64,000 nt of DNA from the NCBI GenBank assembly GCA_030015575.1, contig CM057347.1, positions 410,472,248-410,536,247 on the forward strand. Reading direction: 5' to 3'. Source of the stretch: Agapanthus africanus. Taxonomy: Eukaryota; Streptophyta; Magnoliopsida; Asparagales; Amaryllidaceae. Made by a program: the position numbers and the translations under genes. Of this stretch, positions 21,051 to 33,400 are shown piece after piece; position 1 is the first letter of the stretch; every line of letters begins with the position of its first letter. The notes under the pieces are model-generated. The model saw only the letters and a list, made by a program, of their open reading frames with translations. It searched no databases and was not told where the DNA came from.

Positions 21051-22020
21051 TGCCAAAGCGCACTAGACAAAATTAAGCAATACCTGCAGAATCCGCCGGT
21101 GTTGACTGCTCCGGTCAAGGGAAAGCCTTTCATTCTGTATACAACCGCCCTTGAGGGTTCTTTAGGCGCGCTGTAGGCATAGGAAAATGACCAAGGGAAA
21201 GAGAGAGCTCTCTACTACTTGAGTCGAGTTCTACTGGGGGCAGAAAGCAATTACTCCCCCATCGAAAAACACTGTCTAGCGTTGATCTTCGCAATAACGA
21301 AGCTCAGACATTACGCGTTGGCACATGAGGTCCATCTTATATCAAAGGTGGATCCTCTCAAATATTTGATGTCGAAGGCTATATTAATGGGACGGCTCGC
21401 TAAATGGGCCCTACTCTTAATGGAGTTCTCGATAACTTATCGTCCCCTCAAGGCAGTGAAAGGCCAGGCCATCGCCGACTTCCTTGCTGAGCATCCGATA
21501 CCCGCCGATTCTCCTTTGAACTGCGAATTTCCTGATGAGCACGCGTTTGACACGATCGACAGGGAGAGAAGAGAGGATGATACCCAGTGGGAACTTTACT
21601 TCGATGGAGCATCTTCCGTGAAGAAGCACAAACAAAGCACCCCCATAATCAAATCCGGGATAGGCCTCATCTTCGTGACTCCACAAGGAGGGATAATGCG
21701 CTTTGCCTTCTCCTTAACAGAGCCAAGGACGAACAATGAGGCCGAATATGAAGCTTTGATAGCAGGTCTTGAGATCTCCGTCGATATGGGAATTGAAAAC
21801 CTCCTCATATACGGAGACTCCCAACTGGTCGTTAGTCAAGTAAACGGGGACTATCAAACGTGCAAGCCTGAGTTGGTGAAGCACGTCGAGAGAGTGCAGC
21901 AACTGCTGACTCAAATTCCTTCCTACACCTTGGAAAGCATACCGCGCGCGGAAAATAGCAAGGCGGATGCACTAGCCAAGCTCGCTAAAGAACTGGCCGA
22001 CGAGAACCTCGATGACGTGA
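21051..22020 (+). pseudogene. Dual RNase H region of element A (ancestral RNase H plus Tat-type second RNase H; broken)
   Basis: The first RNase H-like domain follows the thumb (21070-21410; NYSPIEKHCLALIFAITKLR). The second, complete in appearance, is at about 21580-22010 with the acidic residues in ELYFDGASS, NNEAEYEALIAGL and IYGDSQLVVSQV and the end motif ADALAKLA. A second RNase H of this kind is a hallmark of the plant Tat lineage. It removes the RNA strand of the RNA-DNA hybrid during reverse transcription. Confidence 0.85.
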
Positions 22021-22269
22021 TGATCGTTGTGCAAAGCCGTCGGGTTCTTGCACCGGCAGAAATATCTCCGGAGTCGTCCAAAGAAAAGGGAGCTACCGAG
22101 CAAACGACCCTACAAATAAAAGACCAGGAAAATGCTAAGGATTGGAAAGAAGTCTTTATAGACCACTTCAAATCCCGTCGAACACCTGAAGATGCATCCT
22201 CGAGACATAAGCTCATGAAACGAGCTCTGTCTTTCGCCTTCGTCAATGATACTCTGTATAAGAGATCAT

Positions 22270-23424
22270 TTGATTCTTTATGGCTAAGATGCCTAGGACC
22301 TGAAGAAGAAAAGAGAGTCATCCAAGAAACTCACGACGGACTCTGCGGTTCTCACCAAGCCGGGCCGAAGATGAAACTGAAGATCAAAAGGATGGGCTAC
22401 TATTGGCCCACGATGATTCAGGATTGCCTCGAATATTCGAAGCAGTGCCATTCGTGCCAGATTCATAGGGACTTCATTCACCAGCATCCAAATCCGCTAC
22501 ATCCAACAGTGGCTAGTTGGTCGTTCGAGATGTGGGGAACCGACATAATTGGGCCCATCGAACCAGCGTCATCCAGAGGACATCGGTTCATATTGGTGAC
22601 AACCGACTACTTCTCTAAGTGGGCAGAAGCAGTACCACTAAGAGAAGTGATTCTTGCTAAAGCTTATGGAATGGAAGATTTAGACGGAGAATATCCTCTA
22701 TTTTTTTAAGACACACGTCATTTATCGGTTCGGCATCCTGCAACGGATTATCTCCGATAACGGGCCGGCCTACAGTAGCCACAAGATCAGCCGCTTCACA
22801 CAACAGCATAATATAGACTGGAGACACTTTTCGGTCTATAATCCCCGAGCTAACGGTCTAGCTGAGGCTTTCAACAAGACCTTGACAAAGATTGTGAAAA
22901 AGACGGTGTCCAGAAATAAGAAGGACTGGCACGAGAGACTGTATGAAGCTCTCTGGGCGTATCGAACTATGTTCAAAACGGCCACAAACACAACGCCGTA
23001 TGCATTGGTATTCGGCACAGAAGCGGTACCCCCCTCGAGATAGAGCTACCCTCTCTACGAGCGGCCATTCACTACGAGCTAACAGATGAAGAAAATGCTC
23101 ACCTTCGGCTTGAGGAGCTCGACGCCCTTGATGAAACCCGGCTCATGGCGCAACAAAATCTGGAGGCTTATAAAAGCGAAGATAACGCGCTCATATGAGA
23201 GATTGATTAGGTCGAGGACATTCCGCCAAGGCGAACTCGTACTAGTGGTCAAAAGACCTATGATCCCCAATCGTGCCAAACGGGGGAAATTCGAGCCGAA
23301 CTATGAAGGCCCGTACATCATAGACAAGGTCTACCAAGGTGGAGCCTATCTACTCATGGATATGCATGGAGAAAGATCCTTCAGGCCAATAAATGGTCGC
23401 TTCCTGAAAAAATACTACGCCTGA
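22270..23424 (+). pseudogene. Integrase of Tat element A (broken)
   Basis: The zinc-binding part (THDGLCGSHQAGPKM..CHSCQIH) is near 22325-22465, the catalytic core begins with MWGTDIIGPIEP near 22530 and continues through the ISDN and NPRANGLAEAFNK blocks near 22750-22870. The carboxy-terminal GPY/F-like segment (FEPNYEGPYIIDKVYQGGAY) is at about 23290-23350, followed by RPINGRFLKKYYA, the usual end of Tat pol. No chromodomain is present, as expected for Tat. Broken. Confidence 0.85.
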
Positions 23425-24469
23425 CGAGTCACGGCCTAGGTTAACGATAGATGACGACGCCTATGTCCGCTCGCTATCTTCCTAAACCCAAACTCTATAA
23501 GTAGTAGCCGGTTTTCGGACCGAAACATCCTTAAACTAACGATGGACCCCTATGTCCTAAAACTGGCTATTGACCGAGACGTCGATAAACTACTACGGAT
23601 CGCAGCATCCCAAGGCTGACACAAAAAATTAATAAGAAAAAAGGGGAAGAAAACGGTATGTCCATAAGCAAAATGGGCACGGATGAAAACTCGAGAGGGC
23701 TCCGTGAGTAAAAACAGCAGGGTTACCGGCGAGTTTTGTGAAAACCCGAAAGGGCGCAAGCACGTTAAAAGACACTTGTAAGGTCCTCTCGACCCTGTAA
23801 GGAGAAACCACCTGCGTGAGATCCTTACGACTCACAAGGGAGCAACACACTTAGGGATCCCCACGATTCCTAAGGAGAAATTACACTTGCGAGATCCTCA
23901 TGATTCGTAAGGAGAACCCTCCTTTGAGACCCTCACGGCTCATAGGATTCAAAAGCCTTAAGCTACAGGGATCTGAACCTGTTCTTAAACCATCACAACC
24001 TCCAATGCTGCCCTACAAGCGGTTCAGTAATGACCCTCGTATACAATCCACGGGCGCGAACAAACATTTCCCTAATAAAGTCCCACCAGAGACTGGGGAT
24101 ATGCTCATATGGCAAAAGACACTTGTAAGTCCTCTCGGCTTATAAGGAGAAACCACTCTTGTAAGATCCTTATGACTTATAAGGGACCATACACTTAAGA
24201 CTCCTCACGATTCTTAAGGAGAACGCACCTACGAGATTCTCACGACTTGTAGGGAGAAATTCCTTTATGAGACTCTTACGGCTCATGAAGTCAAAAGCCT
24301 TAGTCGACAGGATCTTAACCTGTTTACTAAGCCACCTTTGTTCGAACCGACAAAGGCAAATGATGACCCGCTCCTGGAAATATCCCAGTTGTAGCGGTGC
24401 TGATGCCTAAATCGGTATCAAATCCAAAACTCACAGCGAAAAGTCAGCGAACCACAAATGCATATGAAA

Positions 24470-24680
24470 TAGCCGAAATGATGGGGCAACTTGCAACAAA
24501 ATCAGCAAGTAAAAATGTATGCATACAAATTAGCCGAAATGGTTAGGCAACTCGCAATAAAATGCAGCGAGTAAATAAAACAAATAGCCGAAATGATTGG
24601 GCACCGCGAAAAATAGCCGAAATGATTGGGCAATCGCAACTTTCGCGATATAAAAGCTGAAATGATAGAGCATCGCAGAA
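24470..24680 (+). repeat. Short tandem array AATAGCCGAAATGATTGGGC
   Basis: Five to six irregular units containing AGCCGAAATGATNGGGCA and CGCAA spaced by about 33-70 bases, with the spacing falling toward the right. Part of the 3' region of element A. Confidence 0.7.
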
Positions 24681-24805
24681 AGAAAAATATATAAAATGAA
24701 ATTTTTTGCCCTACAGGTGAAATCACATCGATCCCTGTATACAATCTAGGGGCACAAACAAAGAGGGAACCATACCTTCCCACCAGGCTTCATCGAAACG
24801 AAGCC

Positions 24806-25072
24806 AAATCTCGATGGTTCACGGACAGCCTAGAGATCATCAACAGCGTTCCTCCTCATTCCAGCAGGATTCAGACGCTGCAATCAACCTTGGAGCCATG
24901 GCAAAGTCCCTACTCCAAATCTCGATGGTTCACAGACAACCTAGAGATCATCAACAACGTTCTTCCTCATTCCAGTAGGATTCAGACTCTACAATCAACT
25001 TTGGAGCCATGGCAAAGTCCCTACTCCGAATTTCGACGGTTCACAGACAACCTAGAGACCACTTTGATATTC
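24806..25072 (+). repeat. 111-bp tandem array, about 2.4 units
   Basis: Unit starts at 24806, 24917 and 25028 (AAATCTCGATGGTTCAC). The first two units are complete and differ at about ten positions; the third is partial. No coding value. Confidence 0.85.
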
Positions 25073-25101
25073 ATCTCATTACAACAGACGCAACGTCAGC
25101 A

Positions 25102-25682
25102 AATGACCCCGTCTTGGAGATACGTCATCCAATGACCCCGTCGTGGAAACACGTCAACAAATGACCCCGTCTCGGAAATACGTCATCCAATGGCCTCCGT
25201 CTCGGAAATACATCATCCGATGACCCCATCTCGGAGATACGTCATCCAATGACCCCGTCGCGGAAACACGTTAGCAAATGACCCCGTCTCGGAAGTATGT
25301 CATCCAATGACCCCGTTTCGGAAATACGTCAACAAATGACCCCGTCGCGGAAACACGTCAGCCAATGACCCCGTCTCGGAAACACGTCAACAAATGACCC
25401 CGTCTCGGAGATACGTCATCCAATGACCCCATTGCGGAAACACGTCAACAAATGACCCCGTCTCGGAAATACGTCATCCAATGACCCCATTTCGGAAATA
25501 CGTCAACAAATGACCTCGTCGCAGAAACACATCAGCCAATGACCCCATCTCGGAAACACGTCAACAAATGACCCCGTCGCGGAAACATGTCAACCAATGA
25601 CCCCGTCGTGGAAACACGTCAGCAAATGACCCCGTCGCGGAAATACGTCACCCAGTGGCCCCGCCTAAAAAATAAGTCAACC
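25102..25682 (+). repeat. 29-bp tandem array, 20 units
   Basis: Twenty units of mostly 29 bases (start AATGACCCCGTC, middle GGAAAYACGTCA) run head to tail. Unit ends alternate often between ..CATCC and ..CAACA, hinting at a 58-bp higher-order unit. It lies in the 3' untranslated region of element A, where Tat elements are known to carry hypervariable tandem repeats. Confidence 0.92.
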
Positions 25683-25895
25683 CCTTCTGGTCTCGTGGAA
25701 CACGGCTAATGTCAATCCTGACCCCGTGGGAAGCGTCCAGAGCGGAACCTGGTCCTTACAGAACACGGCTAATGTCAATCCTGACCCCGTGGGAAGTATC
25801 CAGAGCAAATCCTGGCCCCGTGGAACACGGCAAAAGTCAACCTTGACCCCGTGGGAAACGCCCAGAGCAACTTCTGACTTATTGAAATACGGATA
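25683..25895 (+). repeat. About 64-bp tandem array, three units
   Basis: Three imperfect units share GAACACGGCTAATGTCAA, CCTGACCCCGTGGGAA and CCAGAGC. It shares the word GACCCCGT with the neighbouring 29-bp array, so one may derive from the other. Confidence 0.8.
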
Positions 25896-26361
25896 ATGTC
25901 AACCTCATCAATCACTTACGGGTCCTCTCGACTCGTAAGGAAGAAAACTCTCTTGTGGGATCCTTATGACTCCCAAGAGAAAACACACTTAGGAATCCTC
26001 ACGATTCCTAAGGAGACAATACACCTACGAGATCCTTTCGACTCGTAGGGAGAAAAGTCATTATGAGACCCCCACGGCTCATAAAGTTGAAAAGCCTTAG
26101 GGAGCAGATCTGAACCTGCTTCCTAAGCCATCACTACCTCTCGAAGAGTTCAAGATGGAATGCTCTCTATCATCGACGGGTTACGCTTACTAAGGTGACA
26201 TGCCGGCAACAAAGAAAAGAGAAGAAAGCAAGAGATAACACAAGATAGTACAAAAAAATGTATCTTTTATTTATAAGTTGAATCGAGTACAAGTTACATC
26301 ATATGAAAGGATAAAAAAATGGATACATTTTATTCAAAAATTGCAAATGATATAAAAAAAA

Positions 26362-27211
26362 CTATTGGGAGGGAAGCGTTTTCAATAGGCCAATCAGTTG
26401 CTCGCGCACTCCCCTCAGCCCCTTTTCACGGTCAGCTGCCGCGGCCAACTCCGCTTCAGCCTGAGCCCGTTGTTGCAAGTAAGTTGAAAGTCGCTCATCA
26501 ACGACCCGCTGAGCTGCCCCATGACTCTGCGCATCCCGCTCGATGAGGTCGAGCTTCTGCCTCAGCGTTAGCCCGTCGGAAATACATCGTAGAAGGCCCT
26601 CAAAGATAGCTTTCAACTGCACAGCATTGGCATCAACCTGAGCATGCAGTCGAGCAGATTCGCTTGAAGTCTCTTCACATTCCTTACGCTTTAAGGCCGC
26701 TTCTTGTTCAAGATGGCGGAAGTAGGGAGTGCTCTGCTCGACCCACGCAGCCCGTTGAGAGTTCACAGCCAGGACCTTAGGAGCAGGATGTCCGAACTCG
26801 AGCTCATACAGACATGCCTCAATTTTCCTGCAGTGATTAACCCAAGACTCAACGACGCCCTCACTATGAAAGTTCACAAGCATCGCCAGCATAGGATTAA
26901 CCTCAGCAGCAAAATCTGCAGCAAGGGCAAGGGTCTCCGCGTCAAGCTCTTCAATGGATTCACTCAACATACGAAAGCTGGTCGCAGCGCCCTTGGAAGA
27001 TGGACGTCTAGAAAATGGTCCTGCTGGCATTAATATACGAGATTCGAAGGGAGCAGGGACCGGTATGACTGCTGCAAAATGAATTACGGTTAAAAGCCAA
27101 CTCGCAAAATAAATAAATCGCATGAACAATGGAGTTTACTATACCGGCTGAGGTAGATGGCAAGGCTGGGAGTACTGGTGGCGCAACTATTCTTTCACCT
27201 CCTCCTTCAAT
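26362..27211 (-). pseudogene. 3' exon-like blocks of the antisense PMD gene of element A: coiled-coil tail
   Basis: On the minus strand the last large block (26362-27071) encodes about 235 residues rich in Glu, Ala, Gln and Leu, predicted coiled coil over much of their length (HLEQEAALKRKECEETSSES, QQRAQAEAELAAAADREK). A smaller block is at 27145-27211. Between them an intron-like segment (27072-27144) starts GTATAG after CAGCCG and ends TTTTGCAG, and another (27212-27303) starts GTGAGTAC and ends CACTACAG; both sizes (73 and 92 bases) are normal for plant introns. Function unknown; a coiled coil often mediates self-association. Splicing is inferred from sites only. Confidence 0.55.
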
Positions 27212-27303
27212 CTGTAGTGTTGCAGTCAAAACAAAGAAGGATTAGCAACGACTTGGCTGCCCGTAAAAGAAAAGAAAATACATTAGCTAAAGGCTGTACT
27301 CAC

Positions 27304-28396
27304 CAGCGCTACTAGATGAGGCAATCTCTGACTGGAAGGAGAAATGTGGGTGCATCACCTGATACAGGTGATCAAAAAGGACTCCTGCAAGGATATAGTA
27401 ATGCAATGTCAGTACATAATGTACATTTCCTACAATGAAACCGATGGGTCGCAAATCCGTGCCTTCCAGCATTTGGGAAGATACGAGAGAAGGTAAAGGG
27501 GCGGCCGCCGTCAAAGCAGCAACTGGTGATGCTTTCTCGGGTGGCACAACCTCAATGCTCACCACACCTACATCAGAAACAAGAGAAGTACTGTCAGAAG
27601 AGATTAAAAGGGATTGCAAAATAAAAAGGAAGGCAATGACCCGAAACTTACCTGGTGAGTCGCCGGTCGAAACCGCAACAAGGGCATCACTGGGTGCAAT
27701 GACTGCTTCACCCTTCTCCATCGGAATGGTTTTGCCGCCCGTAGCTTCATCCCCCGACTCCAAGAGAATTGTCGTGATACTCGCAGTGCCCGGCAACAGC
27801 AAGGAACCGCAAGGGGAAAGAGCGACAATTGGGGCAGTTCTAGACTCTTGAGAAAGAGTGGCTACTTCAGGCTCGGTGGTTGCCGCCATCTCACCTACCA
27901 CTTCTTCATCAAGACTCAGCCCTGCAGGATAGGACATATGAGAATCTGAAGATTAAAACTTTGACGAAAGGACTCAGTGTTACGTTACCTTGGGTCGGTC
28001 TTTCAATTGCTTCCCGAGCCGCACGTGTTGCCTGTCTATGAGCGGTAGACAGGGCGGCCGAAGCATTCTCTGAAGGAGCAAGGGCAGGGGTAGCAGCGCT
28101 CTAGCCTGCACCCACGGCCAAGGCGGCGCTACGTTCCCTTACTGCACGCATTCTGCGCTTCCTTTCCGCCCGGGACGTGAGAGCCGATCTTCTCAAGACC
28201 TCCGTCAACGGGACGTCATCATCCACGCCAGGAGCTACCTCTGGAACCGTTACGGCGTCCGTCATTAGTTGCTTGAGTAAAGCCTCTTTTGGCAATGCCG
28301 AAGAGGCCGGGACTTCGATAACTAGCCCTGGAAGCATCTCCGCATCACCCGGTGGGATTGGTACTGTACTGGGCATGACCTGAGTCGAGGTAATCC
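27304..28396 (-). pseudogene. Middle exon-like blocks of the antisense gene of element A
   Basis: Low-complexity Ser/Thr/Ala/Val/Glu-rich protein segments without a recognised domain. Candidate introns with GT..AG ends lie at 27568-27651 (GTAAGTTT to GATGTAG) and 27922-27988 (GTAACG to CCTGCAG); a shorter candidate at 27385-27433 is doubtful because 49 bases is very short for a plant intron and the frame is open through it. One part is basic (RSALTSRAERKRRMRAVRER, about 28125-28185). The region is part of a decayed copy. Confidence 0.45.
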
Positions 28397-28469
28397 CTGC
28401 GATCAGATGAAAAAGGGGTCAGATTATCCATAAGAAAGGCGAATGAAGGCACAATGAGCCGAAATATAC

Positions 28470-28985
28470 CAACGCCCAGCGAAGCGCGAATCCTCTCCTC
28501 CTCCTCAAAAGTCTTGAGGGAAGCCGCGAGAGCCTCTTCAGGGGAAATGCCTGTTAAAGAAGGAAAAGTGCCAGTCAAAACATGATAATAAAAATATAAT
28601 TCAATGAAAAAAGGTACGGCCGATGTTTACTTGATTGTACGAGGATGGCCAGTCCCGCTTTGTGGCTCGCTAATCGCTCGGAAGTTGCAATAGCAGCCCC
28701 GAGGTCGGTATCGTTCGGCGCTATAAATAGACCTTCGTTGGTCCCATATTCGCTCAGGCCCTCGCTATAAGGAGCATGAGGCTCCTGGCCGAGTACAACG
28801 TCTACAGAGAGAATCGACTTCTTCTTCTTCTTCTGCGAGCGAGAACTGGTCGCCGCTAGCACAAGCTTACGCTTGGTGGGCACCTTAGGACGACGGGTCC
28901 CGATATCTGAACCCACGCCAGACTCGGGAGACGCTACAGTCACCTCTTTCACAGGAGCACAGGGTATCGGTAGCTCAGGCACATC
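28470..28985 (-). pseudogene. Exon-like blocks of the antisense gene with a nuclear-localisation-like lysine run
   Basis: The block at 28631-28985 encodes a Pro/Val/Ser-rich segment with RRPKVPTKRKLVL and SRSQKKKKKS, which looks like a nuclear localisation signal, placed after the PMD region. Candidate introns flank the next small block: 28551-28630 (GTAAACAT to TTTAACAG) and 28397-28469 (GTATATTT to ATCGCAG). Domain order PMD, basic segment, coiled coil resembles plant PMD proteins of transposable-element origin; this is by memory of the family, not a search. Confidence 0.5.
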
Positions 28986-29140
28986 ACTCGGGACCTCGAC
29001 CGCAGCAACTTCTCTTAAGGGAGGGCGGACAATGGTCCGTCACTTCAGAGGAACACTGGATTGCCAGCCGGAGCGGTGCCCTTGCGATCAAGTAGCAGTC
29101 GCTTCTCCTCCCTAATGACGGCGCCCATCGAATGTTTGTA

Positions 29141-30464
29141 TCACGCCACATACACATTTAGGGCCTTCGGAACACAGCTCGGTTCACTAATGAAGAAGTT
29201 GGACCCCGTGTTCAGACGCATAAAATGATGCAGCGCGTTTCGCATTCCCTCTTCGGTAGCAGCAGGTTCTACCAAGAAAGCCTCAAGCGGGACGCCCTGA
29301 TTATAGCTCAGCTGCTGGGCGAAACGATGCGGGTTGTATCTCATGAATAACGCCACATCATTTTGCCTAAATACGAGAAATCCCGGCCTGATGGAGTACA
29401 GATGAAGAATCTCCCGAGCTTTCAACACAGATGCCCCGTCTTTAAAGATGTCCTGTAATGGCAGCACCGTCTTCGCAGATTCCTGGCCGACGGTCAAAAT
29501 TTTATCGGTGAAGGACATACCGTCTCCAACCGTGTGTAGACAAAGGAGCAAACCCCTAGCTTCCCGCGGTGACGGATTTACGATGGATGCGTCGACTAGC
29601 CGCATTATCCGAGGGAATTTGCATCTGTTATAAAAGGAAGGTCTTCCGTGGATACCAAAAACCCCGAGAATGTGCAACTCAAGCCATGAGGTGAAATAAT
29701 GCATTGAAAAGTTGGCAGGCTGCACCCCTGGCTCAGTATTATCCGCTGCCAAGCTGAGGCCGTGATACAGGTGGGCTAACCCAGCAATCCCAATGGCCAC
29801 TTGTATCCCGGCAACCATTCGATGCGCTGGGTAGAAGACGGACGGCCTCATATAGCGAGGGTGCATGGGAAGCGCGAACCAGCTTAACCATAAACCGAGG
29901 AACCTCAGAAAGAATGCTTCCTCATCAATGCCTGGAGCGACAATTTCTGAAAAGGGGACGATCGCGACGTTTGGAAGAAAGAAATCCTTTTGATCGGCTT
30001 CCAATATTGGCTGACGATCCAAGCCAAAGTCGAAAGGATCATCAAGTTTAGCAAACTTTTCACCTTGTCGTGACAAAATTTCTGGGCGAAAAAAACAGGC
30101 AATGAAGTTCGCAAAGCTGACCCCCCGGCCTCTGGATTCGAGAAAGAGGCCCTCATACATATTCAACACCCTTATCAAACTTGGGAACTAGTGTTGAATG
30201 GCATTCTCTGGGGTAAGACCCATTACCCCTGGTTTGGTAGCAAAAATATACTCATCCGGAGGAAGCAGCTCCTCGTAATGCTCTCCCCTAACGGGTAAAA
30301 CGGAGACCTCGGCAAATTCCTTTAAGGAAATGGAGACTTCTCGATCCAATAAGAGGAAGGTGTGGGTCGGAATGTTCCATTGCTCTAAAAACGCCTTGAT
30401 CCATCATGTGGGAGGTGCAGAATACCGGAACAAGGAAGCGTAGATCGTAGGGTACAATCCGAGC
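29141..30464 (-). pseudogene. Plant mobile domain (PMD) region of the antisense gene in element A
   Basis: The minus strand encodes a PMD (also called aminotransferase-like plant mobile domain). The amino-terminal signature AFLEQWNIPTHTFLLLD, followed by EVSISLKEFAEVS, is at about 30290-30405, and the carboxy-terminal signature MRYNPHRFAQQLSYNQGVP at about 29300-29365, both as in plant PMD proteins. Between them lies a long open stretch with FFLRFLGLWLSWF and MHYFTSWLELHILG. PMD proteins occur as host silencing factors (MAIN/MAIL family of Arabidopsis) and as passengers of plant transposons. Here the gene is antisense to gag-pol, between pol and the 3' LTR, and its upstream part is separated by a nested solo LTR. 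Overall the copy is broken. Confidence 0.75.
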
Positions 30465-30469
30465 TTCAG

Positions 30470-33400
30470 TGTAACACCCAGCCCTTTTTATACCAATATC
30501 TGTATTTCTATTTCACTTATAAAATTTATTTAATTTTTTACTTATAATTATTTATTAGTTTATTTATTTTAAAACTCCTCTTTAAACCCAAACCCAAATT
30601 TTTTCCTCATTTTAAAATCCAAGCCCATCCCTTTTATAACTTAATTTATTAAAACCCAAACATTTAATTTTTCCCAGCCCAATTTTTTCCCAGCAGCCCA
30701 GCCCTCTTTCAATATTTAAAATCCTTTTTCCTTATTTCTCCCGAGCCCACCGAGCCGGCCCACCCTTTTATTTTTCCCATCATTTTATTTATTTTCCCCA
30801 AGCCCACGGCCCGCGCCCGCTTCACCGACCCGACCTGCTTCTACACCCCCTTCTTCCCAACGGCTACTTCCCACGTTCCCGCTCGCGATCCGTTTCCTCC
30901 GCCGTGACCCACGCCTACGCCTACGCTCGTGTGCCGTTACCCCACGTCGCGCACTCCCCTCTCTAACCCTCGTCTCCTCAATCTCTTTCTCTCCTCCTCC
31001 TACTCCCTCACCCAAGCCCACTGTGCACCTATTTCCCTATCACTGAGCACCCAACGTCGCACGCCCTGATGGCGACGACCACGACCTCTCTTACTCTCTC
31101 CCTCACCTCCACCTTCGACCACTATTAAACCCGAGCTCCCCATTCCCTCTCTCCCTCGACTTCCTCCCCCTGCACACCCAACCCATTGCCTCCATCAACG
31201 CCGGCATCCTCCGCCGCTGGACACGCCGGAGCATCAACACGACCTCACCCACGTCGCCGACGGCCTCCCTCACCCGACCTCCTCTCTCTATATCACTCAC
31301 TCTCCCTCTCTTTCTCAATCTCTCTCTGTTACCTCCCCTGCTCTCTCTTTCACTCTCTCTGCATTCACTCTCTCTCTCTAACACTCTTTGATCTCTCTCT
31401 CTGGTTTTCTCTCTCTCACTCACACTCTAACTCTCAATCTCTCTCTCACTCTCTCACTGGTCTCTCTCTCTCTCTCTAAAATCTCTCTCTTCCTCTACCT
31501 CTCTCTCTCAAACCCTAGACGGCGAATTCGTCTCCCTGCTACACCACTGCCCTCTATATCAACTACCAACAGCGAGCCCCAACATCCACGAGCCTTGACT
31601 GCATCCTACCCGACCCAAGCTCATTCCGAGACGCTGCCGTCGTGCATTCGTGACGTTACCATCACCGTACATTCCCGTGACGTGTCCAGGAAAGTACTTT
31701 TACTTGCTACATGCTATATATTCAAGTTACAAATTTAAATTACGTAGATCGTAAAATTACAGTTTCAGATCGACTTTGTGTCAAACCTGTTCGATGTGTG
31801 ATTCCTACGAAAATACTTGTCTATTTCGACGGAATTAGATTGTACGTCTTGGCCCGTGTAGTGATAAATACCCTGTATAAATTTCATTGGATAATACGAC
31901 GATTACTGACTAAAACGACTACCCCCAAGTTTACTCGTAAAACTGGAATTTTGTTATACCTGAAAACCGTTAAAATCGTCATAAATTATATACACACTGG
32001 AATGATGCGTTCGAGGGCCCAAATCGAATCCAACTCGACGAACTTTAACCCTATACTAGTTTCCAGATATTCCTGTACTTAAACTGTGATAAGATTTGGA
32101 TCGGAGTACGACTCTGGACTGCAGTCCAGAGCGACTCTAGTTGTTGTTTACTGTTCCGTAATGGGTACCACCCTGTTTCCTTAACTCGTAGATTGCGGAA
32201 CTCCATTGTTTATTATAGGTGAATCTGTTAGCTAGACAACACAAGTGGTTTCACCCTGTTTCGACATCATTTGGTATTTAACCTGTAATTTAAAAGATCG
32301 GGACGTATAACAGTCCAGAAAAGATTCTGAGATGACATATTAATGTTAAACAGTGTATAACTCCTGACGTACAGATGCGATTGACGATCTGTCTATTGCG
32401 TTGAAAACCTTACTGAAAACCCTAGATTTCATTCAACTGTAGTGTCGCTAAAATCTGATCCCAATTGGGATTAAAATGCGTTGCGAAACGGACTTCTGAT
32501 TCTGAAACCGGATTTTCAGCCGTGAACGCTTAAAATGAAATGGCTATAATTAATGATCCTGAAACCCGATTGGTGTGAAACTAAATTTGCTGGATAGATA
32601 ACTGAACATACTAATTATTACCTGTTCATCGTTTCACTAAATTGTAACCGTATGATTTATGATAAATTATGCAAGTGGTAAATTATTGATTCAGGACATC
32701 CTAAACATGCTTTATATACTGTTCTCGCATCATATCATACACATGTCACTGCATTGATAACCTAGTGATAACATGCATTACCCAGTGTTAGGTATTAGTG
32801 ATGATTGTGGCAAGTACGTCAGTGTTCGTGTATCAGTGAATAAGTGAAAGTGATGCGTACTTGTACACAATCAGTGAACCTTATTATTCTATTGCATTGT
32901 CGACGTCTGTGAGACGCGTGTACGTGTAACTATAAGTGGTATGGGACACTTATAGAAGCTCTTGCACGGGTGTCACAGATAAGACACCAGACACTGCCAT
33001 TTATCTTAGGTATTAGTCGGGACGTGCTTGATGGAGGTCCTGCCTCCAGTTCTCGCGTAGACTTGTCACAGACCGATTAGTATTTAGGGTTATGGTTAGC
33101 GTTTGATGTAGACCACGGGGTGTGGGGTAGTTTAAGTGTGAGTTCAACAGAATCTCAGGAGTCCCATGCCGGATTATATATTTAGGGAGATATATGGAGA
33201 TTTACAGGGTACATGATTATTACCGTGATATACATGTTGGGCCCGTGGTCCCTTGCCCTTGGGTTCTACACTTGGGTGGAGGACACTCGCGAGTGCTTGA
33301 CTCTCACACTTGGACTGATGATAGGCTTAGTGACCTGTACAGTGAGACTTAGAGACTGATAGGGATACTGGTATTGATATACCTTACTTACTATGTTGAC

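Larger units (their letters stand above)
23768..26137 (+). repeat. Three dispersed ~230-bp copies built of ~45-bp subrepeats
   Basis: Copies at about 23768-23998, 24117-24335 and 25908-26137 share the order of AGATCCTTACGACTC, ACACTTAGG, CACGGCTCATA, AAAGCCTTA and GATCTGAACCTG. Within each, five or so units of about 45 bases repeat the pattern (GAGATCCTYACGACTCRTAAGGAG). They frame the other arrays of the 3' region. Confidence 0.75.

Noticed and set aside
27385-27433. 49-base intron in the antisense gene
   Set aside because: The ends fit GT..AG, but the length is below the usual plant minimum and the frame is open without splicing.
30785-31738. Several frames rich in Arg/Glu/Ser in a CT-rich stretch
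   Set aside because: Pure composition effect of CT repeats inside a solo LTR that is bounded by TTCAG duplications.
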